Shown here one piece after another: positions 1-9,357 of a stretch of 64,000 nucleotides of DNA. Within the stretch, counting starts at the first letter, position 1. Each line of letters starts with the position of its first letter. A model generated the notes under the pieces. That model was not told the origin of the DNA and ran no database searches. It worked only from the letters and a program-made list of their open reading frames with translations. The stretch is from positions 1 to 64,000 of the forward strand of contig JAMKCH010012384.1 in the NCBI GenBank assembly GCA_023653785.1, in the 5' to 3' direction. The translations under genes and the position numbers were made by a program. This stretch comes from Ophioderma brevispina (Eukaryota; Echinodermata; Ophiuroidea; Amphilepidida; Ophiodermatidae).

Positions 1-235
1 TGTGCTATCTACTGCAGATAGCATAATATTTATGTTAATAAAGTAGATTTACCGTGGTAGTACTGTTTTGTTTATACTGCTATTTACTGCTGATGGCATA
101 TTAATATTAAAATAAGTAGGTTTACCGGTGGTACTATTGTTCTTTATCTATGTACCATCTACTGCTGATAACGTAATATTAATGTTAATAAGGTAGATTT
201 AACGATGGCAGTACTGTTTTGTGGATTACTGTATA
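1..235. repeat. 78-bp tandem repeat, three units
   Basis: Three head-to-tail units start near 1, 79 and 156. Each has a CTACTGC-GATA block, then a TAATATTAATGTTAATAA-like block, then GTAGATTTA and GGTAGTACTGTTTTG. Copies differ by small substitutions and indels. The array may continue left of the window. No coding potential is seen. Confidence 0.8.
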
Positions 236-560
236 GGCCATGAGGCGAAAGAGAAAAAGATGTTCGGATAAGTGGCGCGCCCCTGGGAAGTACATAATTC
301 TTCCGAAATATTCTTCTAAAGTTATAGAAATCAGTTGTAGGTGTGTTCTCATGAAAGAAAAGTTGTTTGGCAAACTGTGACCTATCATCTTTGTGCAGAA
401 ACAAACCCGTAACTTGCCGCGTAACCACATGCAATTTACCGACTGAGTTATTAGCAGAAATCGAAAATCATTCACCTATATGAAGTGCAGGTAAACCGGT
501 GTCGAACAAACTTTAAATTGAATGGAAAAGAGGTCCTATATTAACATTACATGATTAAGT
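236..560. other. Unassigned stretch
   Basis: Two overlapping minus-strand open frames of 91 and 96 codons occur here, but neither resembles a family I know and neither has clear splice or start context. Nothing else is recognised. Confidence 0.3.
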
Positions 561-1098
561 TACACTCTAATTCGTGAGTGTAGAAATCTTAAACTTTTTT
601 AAACTATTGTTGCTATAAATAGCCTCCCTTCTAATAGCAGTTTAAAAGCTTAAAACTTTGACATAGTTTAAATGATTAAACAATATTTGTTTAAACTTTT
701 AAACTATAAATGCTTACTGGCTTTAAACTGTAACCAGTTTAAACCTTAAATAGAAGTATGGTTTAAAAGCTTATACTGTTGTTGTTTACACAGCATACAT
801 GTACTTTAAACAGCAATAGTTTAACACTGTTTTAGTGATCCCTCACCGCCTAAATGTGTCAGTAGTCCAAGCGTATGCCATTGCAAGTCAGAGCGATCTT
901 TAAACGACAGTGGTTTAAACACAGCGCGTTTTTCGGACGACGTGACAGTGATTTTTAAACTCACATGGTTTACGAGCTTTAAACCATTCGGTTTAAGACA
1001 AAGCTACGAAATGTTAAACATATCTTGATTAATTCTTTAACTTTTTTAAACTTTTCATTTTAAAACAACGTAATTTTAACTTAAGAAATTAGAGTGTA
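561..1098. mobile_element. MITE with TTTAAAC-rich interior
   Basis: The left end TACACTCTAATT at 561 is matched by the inverted AATTAGAGTGTA ending at 1098. The ends can be read as TA + CACTCTAATT, which would suit a TA target-site (Tc1/mariner-type) element; that class is an inference. The interior is filled with TTTAAAC/GTTTAAA-type motifs in both orientations, a typical subterminal-repeat layout of non-autonomous DNA transposons. No transposase frame is present. Confidence 0.6.
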
Positions 1099-2089
1099 TG
1101 GGTCTTGGTTATGCACCAAGATGTTAGGTCACAGCTTGCCAAGCAACATTTCTTTCATGATCTTTGTTCATCTTCGTTTCCTTTTTGAATAAATGATGAA
1201 ATATAGGGTCAAAGTTATTGAACTCCCAGTAGAAGCTCGAGTTTTATTTTATTCGTGAACGAGGCAATAGCTCAATCTAAATCGGGTGGTAATAACACCT
1301 CAAAGCTTTTCAACGACGTGGACAATAACAATGGCTCTGCATGTTCCAGAGAAGTCCGTTGTCCTATGCATAACGGGCGGATTAATTATCAATGGCACCA
1401 TTATTTCCCGGAGTCGATGGAACGTGGTGTACATCGGGAATATCACGATCTAGTACAATGTAAATCCATGCGATGTCTCTTTAAAGAGGCGTGAGGACAT
1501 TTCCAGAAAGAAGCGCCCCATTTTTTTTCGAACCCTGTTTTTTTTTTGCATATTGGGAATGCTTATACTAATATATTAGATCACACCTGAAAGTGAATAA
1601 GCCGAATACACCGTCTTTATGTAATAAGATGTTGATTTAGTATTTTCTGTCGTGCACGACATAAATTCAAAGCATGGTTTTCTATATGGACGATTACGAT
1701 AGCGGGCAAGTTAAAAACAAGGTTTGCAGACTTGTTTGTCAAATGAACTTTCGAAACGTTCTCGATAGGTGGTCTACAACCGATCCGGTGAAATTCGTAT
1801 CCTAAAAAAAAATCTCCTCCTGTCACTTTAAATACAAGTACCCAAGAGTGTTAGAGTTACTGCAATGTCAGGCTTGATGTGACAAAGTGATAAAATATAT
1901 TAACCCAAATGCTTGATAATTAATCACAAAATCCCCAGTAAGTCGTCCTTAGAACTTCCTAATGCGCTTTAGGGTTCCTATGAACGAAAAAACACCAAAA
2001 ATTGACTACCAACAGATGTACACGCGACCATGACCATAAGTGTTCGAAATTCGCGGTCATTTTACCCTTGACACATCTGAAACAAACAA
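1099..2089. other. Unassigned stretch
   Basis: An open frame of 79 codons at 1255-1494 (+) and one of 69 codons at 1617-1826 (-) are present. Neither is recognised and neither has exon-like boundaries. The rest is AT-rich single-copy-looking sequence. Confidence 0.3.
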
Positions 2090-2097
2090 ATAATAGT

Positions 2098-2532
2098 CCC
2101 GGGGCCACTTGTATTCAAAGGTGGATATGATGCGTGAACAAGAAAATGCGTAAAAAGGGTGTCTTTTTTTCAACAAGCGATGTACCCCAGTACATCGTTT
2201 AGGGTGTCAAAAACAGCAAAATATGGAAAAAAGGGTATGCTTTTTCTTAACCCTGAAATTGTCAAGTTATATCTCATTAAGCAGGGATCAAAATCATCCA
2301 AAATATTGTAATCAGAACTTGGAAAGTAAAGCAAAGCAAGGAAATAAAGGGTATATATTTACGATTCAATGCACTGCGTACTTGTTGAGGGTATCATAAA
2401 CAGATAAAAATACTTGTTTAGGGTATGTATTAGCTTGTTCTTTAGTCGGTGAAAATACGTGTTTAGGGTGCATTTTGAAAGTCCATGTTCACGCATCATA
2501 TCTACCTTTGAATACAAGTGGCCCCCGGGGGG
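2098..2532. mobile_element. Foldback MITE with 8-bp target duplication
   Basis: The arms begin CCCGGGGCCACTTGTATTC at 2098 and end with the matching inverted arm at 2532; roughly 40 bp pair. Immediately outside, ATAATAGT occurs at 2090-2097 and again at 2533-2540, a perfect 8-bp target-site duplication. That size is typical of hAT-type insertions. The interior carries repeated GTTTAGGGT motifs. A related, more decayed copy lies at 61461-62232. Confidence 0.8.
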
Positions 2533-2689
2533 ATAATAGTTTCTATTAAAGTATATAATACAGGCCTAAATATCAAAATTCTGATGCAATTTCAGATATA
2601 TGTTTGGCGTGAATACAAAGTAGTCAAGGTGTCACATTTTGGGTGTCACATTGGTGGTCCATGATTATGACTAACGACTCGTGACTCGT

Positions 2690-3140
2690 CTGACAGTTTT
2701 AAGAATATTGCTGTTGAAATCCTTGACCTAATAACATACATTTTGTCACGAAAATCGTCATCCAAGGTGCTGTGTAGTATGAGGTATAAAGGATTTGCCT
2801 TTTATATCATATTATGCGGACCATCTTGGAAAATAGCGACATATGGAAACTCCCATTACATTTATATTCATCTGACAGTTTTGCAAATAGTTGTTGAACT
2901 CCGTGACCCAGAAAATCTTGAATTTGACACCACAATCATCTTCATAGGCTATATAATAAGAGATGTAAGTTTGTGTCAATAAGCAATCATCTTCATAGGC
3001 TATAAGAGATGTAAGGTTTGTGTCAATAAGATGCTATAGCCATTTTGGAAAATGTCGGCACGTGCAACATTTGATCGTTTATGGAATAGTTTTATTGAAC
3101 TCCTTGACCAAGAAAATTTTTAACACCAAAATCGTCTTCC
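2690..3140. repeat. Decayed tandem repeat, ~200-bp units
   Basis: The phrases CTGACAGTTTT, TTGTTGAACTCC-TGACC and AAAATCTT-ACACCA-AATC-TCTTC recur two to three times, and a short block (AATCATCTTCATAGGCTATA) is doubled at 2934-3004. A related fragment occurs near 4210-4260. Open frames here follow the repeat and are not taken as genes. Confidence 0.45.
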
Positions 3141-3299
3141 TATGTGTTATAATTATTATTATTATTATTGCACGGTATTTCTTAAGCGCTATTCCAATTG
3201 ATCATAGCGCTGTACAAAGTCACATTTAAAAATACCTTAGATTACATTATAATATAGTAAAAATCAACAACAGCAAAATTGAATATACAACTCTAAAAA

Positions 3300-4205
3300 T
3301 CAAACAATTATAAAATAATCAATGACACCAGGGCATTATGATTAAAACCGCAGGCGTGGACCAGCAACACAAAATGCTTTGTCACCATTGATCGAAGGTT
3401 CGAAGAAACGCTAAGAAAAATTGGCATTTCAGCCAGCCTCCCAGAGGTATTTAACTGATAGAGATTCGGAACAGGTAAGCAGGGATTAAGGTGATTCATT
3501 ACCCGTAAAGTCATAGAAAGCCACCTAAAGGATAAACTCTTTCATTACAGGTAACCAATGAAGCTCTCGCCGCAAGGGGCAGAAGGATGGAATCTATATG
3601 TACGTGAAAATAATCATGGCAGCCTTGTTTTGAAGTATTTGTAACTTTCTTACTTCTCTCTGTTGCTATACCATTACAAAACCTAGTGAGTTTGTATAGT
3701 CTAAACGGGACAAAATAAGCGAACGCTAAATGAGGCAGAGTTCAGCAGTGATGTACCGCGAATTCTGTATATTTTCCTGAGAATGATAGTTAAGTTTTGA
3801 ACAATAGAGTTCACATGACGCTTTAATAGAAATAGTTTAATCGAAAACTACCCCCAAATTTCGGATTTGGATGATGGCAAGACTTAATATTCACCCATTG
3901 AAGAGAAACTTCCCAACTTCAAAAGATTGTAAGGCGATGCTGCAAGAAAAAACTCTGTTGGCATTGTTAAGCTTCGCATGTTTCTTGGCATCCATTCATG
4001 ACTTATCGTTATGAACGCTGCAATCTCGTTAAAGCTAATTCGCCAGCACCATCTGTTTGGGATGAACGCCAGATAAAGTTGGATATCATCATCGTATATG
4101 TGAAAATTGATACCATGCTTTCGAATGATGTTACCAATGATAATTGTAATAAAACAAAGACAAGGGGTCAAGGACCGAACCTTGAGATACACCAATATAA
4201 GCTAA
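3300..4205 (-). pseudogene. Non-LTR retrotransposon reverse-transcriptase relic
   Basis: On the minus strand, reading from 4205 downward, a GVSQGSVLDP segment matches the GVPQGSVLGP motif of LINE reverse transcriptases. It is followed in another frame by IIRKHGINFHIYDDDIQLYL at about 4130-4070, the position of the catalytic Y/F-x-DD motif (here YDDD at 4096-4085). Then come EWMPRNM and EFFLAASPYNLLKL, matching the usual thumb-region text. Near 3567-3549 the sequence reads ELHWLPV, another hallmark of CR1/L2/Rex-like elements, and near 3390-3340 it reads DKAFCVAGPRL. Several frameshifts and stops separate the pieces, so this is a dead 5'-truncated copy. The clade is not resolved; the RT identity is secure from four ordered motifs. 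Confidence 0.8.
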
Positions 4206-4430
4206 TTATAAACACAGACCATCAGCCTGTTTTGAGGGTGCCATTTTGGAAAAAGACATCGTATGCAAATTGCGACCACTGTTTAATGTTATCATCACCT
4301 CTTTTCACGAACTCCCATCCCTACGGTTCAATTTTAGCGGTATGGTGACAATGTTATTATTCCGGCACCAGTACACCAATCTACTCCTACTGTTGGTGAG
4401 CACCACTATAGTATTTTGCGCAACGAAAAA

Positions 4431-4545
4431 ATAAACAGGCTCAGTGCACCCATTGCATTGCATGCTTTCATTCCGTCATGATAAACCTTACATGACGGAA
4501 TAAAGCGTGCATCGTGTAGTCCAATTAGGTGCGAGCCTGTTTCGT
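4431..4545. mobile_element. Very short palindromic MITE
   Basis: The outer arms AAACAGGCTC (4433) and GAGCCTGTTT (4533-4542) are inverted. The inner arms GCATGCTTTCATTCCGTCATG and its inverted partner pair around a ten-base loop near 4480-4490. The whole ~115 bp can fold into a two-stem cruciform. No coding sequence. Confidence 0.65.
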
Positions 4546-4687
4546 TTCAAACACAGTAGGCCTAAGCATAATACATCCCCATTTTTCCCGTATACTGTTA
4601 TATTTTGAGGGCTGAAATAAAATCATATTCATTGGTTAATATTAAAATTCTTATTTTAAGGGGTGACACCTCACAGGTATGGCTTCC

Positions 4688-5262
4688 TTATGCAGTACGC
4701 AATCACAACGTATGAAAACGCGACCGCCAACAGGCAAAATTTACGATGAGTGTTATGATCTTTGACTCGGCCCGCCTAGCTCAAGCCTGTGTTAAAATGA
4801 ACGGAAAAGGCTTGCAGAATACTTATATAAGGGCACTTGCGAATTACGACAAATTCAGAAAATGTCATTGTAGAAAGTGTTTTATGATAGGTTTCGGTTA
4901 GAGCAACCATTGAACTAGTTAGTAATATTGTTATGTGGCAGGATAGTAAAATTGGGTTGACCGGTTCTACTTCAAAGTTGTTCTTCGTAACTTTGCATGA
5001 AAAAAAAAAGACATTTTTCTTCATTTTTTCAGAATTATACCTATCTAAATTTTCAAATTCCATGAGAGGTGTGTCTTTAGGATTGCAACGAAGTCTTGCT
5101 TATTGCAATCAGAGTGGTTCGTCTAAATTTTTAACATTTCACACGGTAAATTCCTATTTGGCTGCTGCACCATGGCAAACTTCAGTCATTAATGTGGCAA
5201 TGTGTTAATTGAAAATGGTCAAAAGATGGCGCTGTGTATATGAACATCTGTAACCACTTGTG
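4688..5262 (+). repeat. Duplicated segment D1, copy 1
   Basis: This segment matches 5934-6505 in order over its length, from the CAGTACGCAATCAC block through CTAGCTCAAGCCTGTGTTAAA, TATATAAGGGCACTTGCGAATT and GTTAGAGCAACCATTGAAC to GAACATCTGTAAC. Small indels separate the two. An open frame at 4933-5208 is not conserved in frame with copy 2, so coding is doubtful. Confidence 0.75.
4824..4830 (+). promoter_or_regulatory. Candidate TATA motif in D1 copy 1
   Basis: TATATAA is followed by GGGCACTTGCG, and the context is kept in the second copy (6068-6074). No known gene follows, so promoter function is a guess from the motif and its conservation. Confidence 0.2.
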
Positions 5263-5933
5263 TCATGCTGACTCAGGTGAAAAAAAAAATGCGAGAAGAA
5301 AGGTGGAAATGGGAATCTTCAACTGGCATAACAAGAAACCATTAGCGTCTTAAGCGCCGCACACACAAAAAAAACACAAACAAAAACAAAACCTTTCCAC
5401 ACTAATAGTGCTGGAGTTCCGATCAAAAAAAAAAAATATTCAAAACTCTATTTTTGGGATTGTAATTTGACTGAAAATGGCTAATTCTGCCCATCTTTCG
5501 TTTTGGCTATTTCTATTCTACACACCCAATCTTCGTCATCTGTGAATTAGTACACGTATGTGTTCGGGTATGGTGTCAGAGACCTTTAAATATATAGCCT
5601 TTGTGTGTGTTGGTATAGGAAATCGAACCTTAAAATGGCTTTTTCTCAATTTTTTTTTACGGACCAAAAAATTAATTTCAAATTTGACCAGTGAAATTCC
5701 ATCATGGGAAGTGAGATTTTTAACTTAAAAAAAAACAAAAACATATATACACCCTTAATCCTTTATGTGCGCTGCTCAGAGATATTTTGTTCTGAATGGT
5801 GGAATTGGAAATTTACTAAAATTGCACTTCTGTCCTCTCGCTTCTGAAAATCTACCGTTCGTTGCAGCAAAGTTTAACAATCGCGTCTCATTTGAACATT
5901 ATTACCTGCCCGCACCGTACAATAGGCTTCATT
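5263..5933. other. Unassigned AT-rich stretch
   Basis: The stretch contains several A-runs and AC-rich simple sequence near 5360-5400 (AAAACACAAACAAAA). A 69-codon open frame at 5765-5974 is unrecognised. This block separates the two copies of D1. Confidence 0.3.
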
Positions 5934-6505
5934 ATGCAGTTACGCAATCACCACATATGAAAAGCGAACGCTAACAGGCAAATTTACGATGATGTGTGTT
6001 ATGATCTTTGACTACGCCAAGCCCTAGCTCAAGCCTGTGTTAAATGAACGGAAAGGCTGCAGATTTCTATATAAGGGCACTTGCGAATTAGACAAATTCA
6101 GAAAATTGGTCAATTGTAGAAATTGATTGATGAGAGGTTCGGTTAGAGCAACCATTGAACAGTTAGTAAATATTAGTATTGTAGGCCAGGAAGTTAAAAT
6201 TGGTGACCACGGTGCTATTCAAAGTTGTTCTTCGTAAATTTTGCAAAAAAAAAACCACTTTGTCTCATTTTTTCAAAATTATACTAGATAATATTGTCAA
6301 AAGCATGGAGGGTGTTCCTTTAGGGATTCCAACGAAGTCTGGCTTATTGCAATCAGGTGAGTGGTTCGTCTAAATTTTTACATTCACAGGGTAAACTCCT
6401 ATTGGCTGCGGTAACCATGGCAATACTGTCAGTATTATGTGGCAAAGTGTTAGTGAAATGGTCAAAAGATGCGATTGGTAATATGAACATCTGTAACACT
6501 TGTGA
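5934..6505 (+). repeat. Duplicated segment D1, copy 2
   Basis: This is the second copy of the 4688-5262 segment, including TATATAA at 6068-6074. A short possible first exon lies at 6305-6356: ATG opens a frame reading MEGVPLGIPTKSGLLQS, and a GTGAGT splice-donor-like site follows at 6357. In copy 1 the same place is frame-disrupted. The product is not recognised and the exon is only a possibility. Confidence 0.65.
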
Positions 6506-7360
6506 CCTAAAAAAAAAGGTGGATAATAAGATTCGTAACATACGCTTGTTATGTTTGTACCGATATCACTATTGAATTCATTTGGGCATTCGAAATTTTA
6601 AACAATCATCTGATAAGGGCATTTCGTGATCCACAACCTCGTCCCCCGAACTACCTAAAAAAGTGAAATTTTTATATCATCTGAATCCGTTAGCCTTCTT
6701 AGTAATCCAGTGTACGTAATACTCGTGCAAATTCGGTCGTATACCTGTAAGAAAATCGCAATTTGTATTTTTGTCCGTATAAACGGACAGAAAATTACGC
6801 ACAGTGGCCTATGGGACCGTGGGAAACAGCAATGGATCAGAACACAAAACCGCAAGATCGGGATCAGCCTCAAATTTGTGAATAAGCTTTTCTCAAGTAT
6901 ATCGAGTGAACAATGAATAAAACAGAGGTGATGGAATCACGAAATGCACCTTTAGTCAAAAGTGTGCTTATAAATTACTATAATGCGTCCCAAAGGCTAT
7001 TGGTTGTGTTTGAAGGGTATTTGTGGCCTTGGTGTCACCGTTAAATACATTAAAAATAACCTTTAAAAACGTAAAATATGCGCAAAGTGCTAAACTTATC
7101 CTGGTAATGCCCGGTTAGCACCTAACTATGGTGAGAGTGAGAGATGTAAGATAAGCAAAACAAGGAAACAACTATACCGTGGTTCGTAAAACAAAATTGA
7201 GACTAAAAACACGGCGATCAGACGGCTTTTTGGGCGTACCGGGGGGCGGGGGGCAGAAGGACCTCTAATAGCGAAAATCAGCTGTTTTGCATGTTTTGGC
7301 ATGAACCCCGGGGGGGGGGGACTTAAAAAAAACAATCAAACACTAAAAATAAAAATATTA

Positions 7361-8142
7361 ACCTTTTTGTAGGGCCGTACGCAGGATTTATTTTGGGGGG
7401 ACGGTGGGGAACTTCGAAAAAGTGGACCTTTTTGGTAAGAGTGGACCTAATCCCCTCTCCCTAAAATGGCCCTTTTTGGCCTTCTTGAAATCTCATCACC
7501 AAAAAGTGGACTTTCTTGTGTCAAGAAATTCTTTAAAGTTTGGACCTTTTTATCACTGAAAATTAAGCAAAAAGTGGACCTTTGCCCTTTGTGGAATGGG
7601 GGGGGTGAGGTGGGTGGGAGCGAACGACCCCATCCCCCCCCCCCACAACACAACACACACACAAGCGTACGGGCCTGACCTTTTGAACTCTGAATTGTAT
7701 GTGGCGGTTGACCTATTGACCTGAATTATTTGATAATTTATAGTGTTGTGACGGATAATTCGGTCCTGACTTTCCTTGAAAATGAATTTAAGCCTATGGC
7801 GACCGATCCACTGTAAATTTGCGGCAGAATATAAAAAAATTACATGTTGATAGTATTAAAAGTGAAGTGGTAAAAAAAAAAAAAATATTTTTAATTTTTT
7901 AAACACTTCAACATGTTAATTTTGTTTTAAATATTTGCACGGCAAAGGTTACTAGGAGGCGTGATTGACGAGATAAACCACTAAAAATGTGTTTAAAATA
8001 TGTGTTAGGGTTATATTATTAAACGCCATACATATGTTAAATTCTAGCACATTTAACGCTTTAAAGTCCACGTTTACAAAAAAGTCCACTTTTCGAAGTT
8101 TCGCAACACCCAAATAAATCTGCGTACGGCCTTGCAAAAGGT
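7361..8142. mobile_element. 782-bp foldback element, copy in unit A
   Basis: The left arm ACCTTTTTGTAGGGCCGTACG at 7361 is inverted at 8142. The arms continue through ACTTCGAAAAAGTGGAC for about 75 bp. A central palindrome (ACATGTTGA with AACACTTCAACATGT, ~7842-7915) makes much of the element self-complementary. No transposase is present. The arm-like sequence recurs at 57487-57720. Confidence 0.75.
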
Positions 8143-8629
8143 CAATTTTTCGTATCAATTTTGTTTATGCAGAGTATAAATAGCAGTTGTCCTTGTTCTG
8201 CGTAATCTTTACGTCTCTCACTTTTAATCACATAGTGATATTTAGTATTTCAATTCCCATTTTTTTTTTTTTTTAATTGTGTCACTTAGTTTACATATTT
8301 AGCAACCAATATGTAACCATATAAAATCCAAACGTTTTTGTAGCACTTGCAAAGAGGTAATGGTTTCTCAACATTATTTGCTACTCCTTTTTGGCCGCAC
8401 ATACATATAATTTAATTATGAAAAATACATAATTGGGTATGCGGTTATAAAACTATAAAGTCATACCCTAAGGTTGACATTTATTGGGATGAAAGTCATG
8501 GATTGTTAATGGATTGAGCGAATTTTCTGGTATAATTTAAAAAAGTGAAATAATACACTAACAATGATGAATCTATACCAGCTTTTTGAGTGGTTGGTGG
8601 TTGCGCTGGTTAATTCAAAATGGAGTTTT

Positions 8630-8830
8630 AGTCTTGTATATAATAGTTGCCTTAGCAACCGCCGAGGTATATAACCTCGCCCTTCGTCTGTTATTCATAT
8701 AAAAATATTTAAAAAATTACAGTGGGTGTTACCGGTTTTGGAAAAAAAATATTCCTTGAAATTTATAAAAAAATATTCAGAATTGTTGTCATAATTCCCC
8801 CCCCCCCCGGTTTTTTTTACTTTTTTTAAT
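8630..8830. repeat. Dispersed repeat (TTATTCATA-TTACAGTGG family)
   Basis: The order CGTCTGTTATTCATA, TTACAGTGG and a C-run before GGTT is found here, in unit B near 11515-11715, and in a more distant copy at 59640-59840. The nature of the repeat is unknown. Confidence 0.45.
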
Positions 8831-9357
8831 ATTCATATTTTAATTTAACTTTAATATAATCTCCTTCGTAACGTTTCCCTCCGTTTCATATGGCTGTGCC
8901 AAGTCCAACACCTCTGCTGCTCCATGTGAAGCTATTCCCCCAATTTAATTCAATTAAGTTACCCAAACACACTAATGGAGGATTATTTCGGTCAGTATTT
9001 TTTTATTGACTAAGTTCCGTACAATTTCATTAATTACAGGGCATCATAATACTTACAGCCCTTGCCAGTCAAGTATATGACGGGACGTTTATATGAATGC
9101 GTTCTGCAAACCTCTGAAGTACCAACGTATAGTGGTCTAGATAAACTAACCTTATAAATAATAGTTTTTTTTAATTTGAATCTCACCCATCTAATTCTTT
9201 TAAAAATAAAACATGCATTATTATTTTAGGTTCAGGGCGGGGGGGGGGGGGGTCGCAAAAGATCAGGGAAAACAAATAGCTGAAATAAAGATTTGGTCCC
9301 AGGCCAGTCCAAATTCAACAAATGATGAGTTAAATAAAACTAATTGCAACAGAATTG

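Larger units (their letters stand above)
6468..9357 (+). repeat. 2.9-kb tandem duplication, unit A
   Basis: Unit A matches unit B (9358-12286) in the same order throughout. Shared landmarks are CCTCGTCCCCCG, GGGACCGTGGGAAACA, the 782-bp foldback element, the TTATGCGGTTATAAAACTATAAAG region, a run of C before GGTT, and the end AATTGCAACAGAAT. The copies differ by dense single-base indels. No gene is recognised; the small open frames inside are not shared in frame. Confidence 0.85.
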
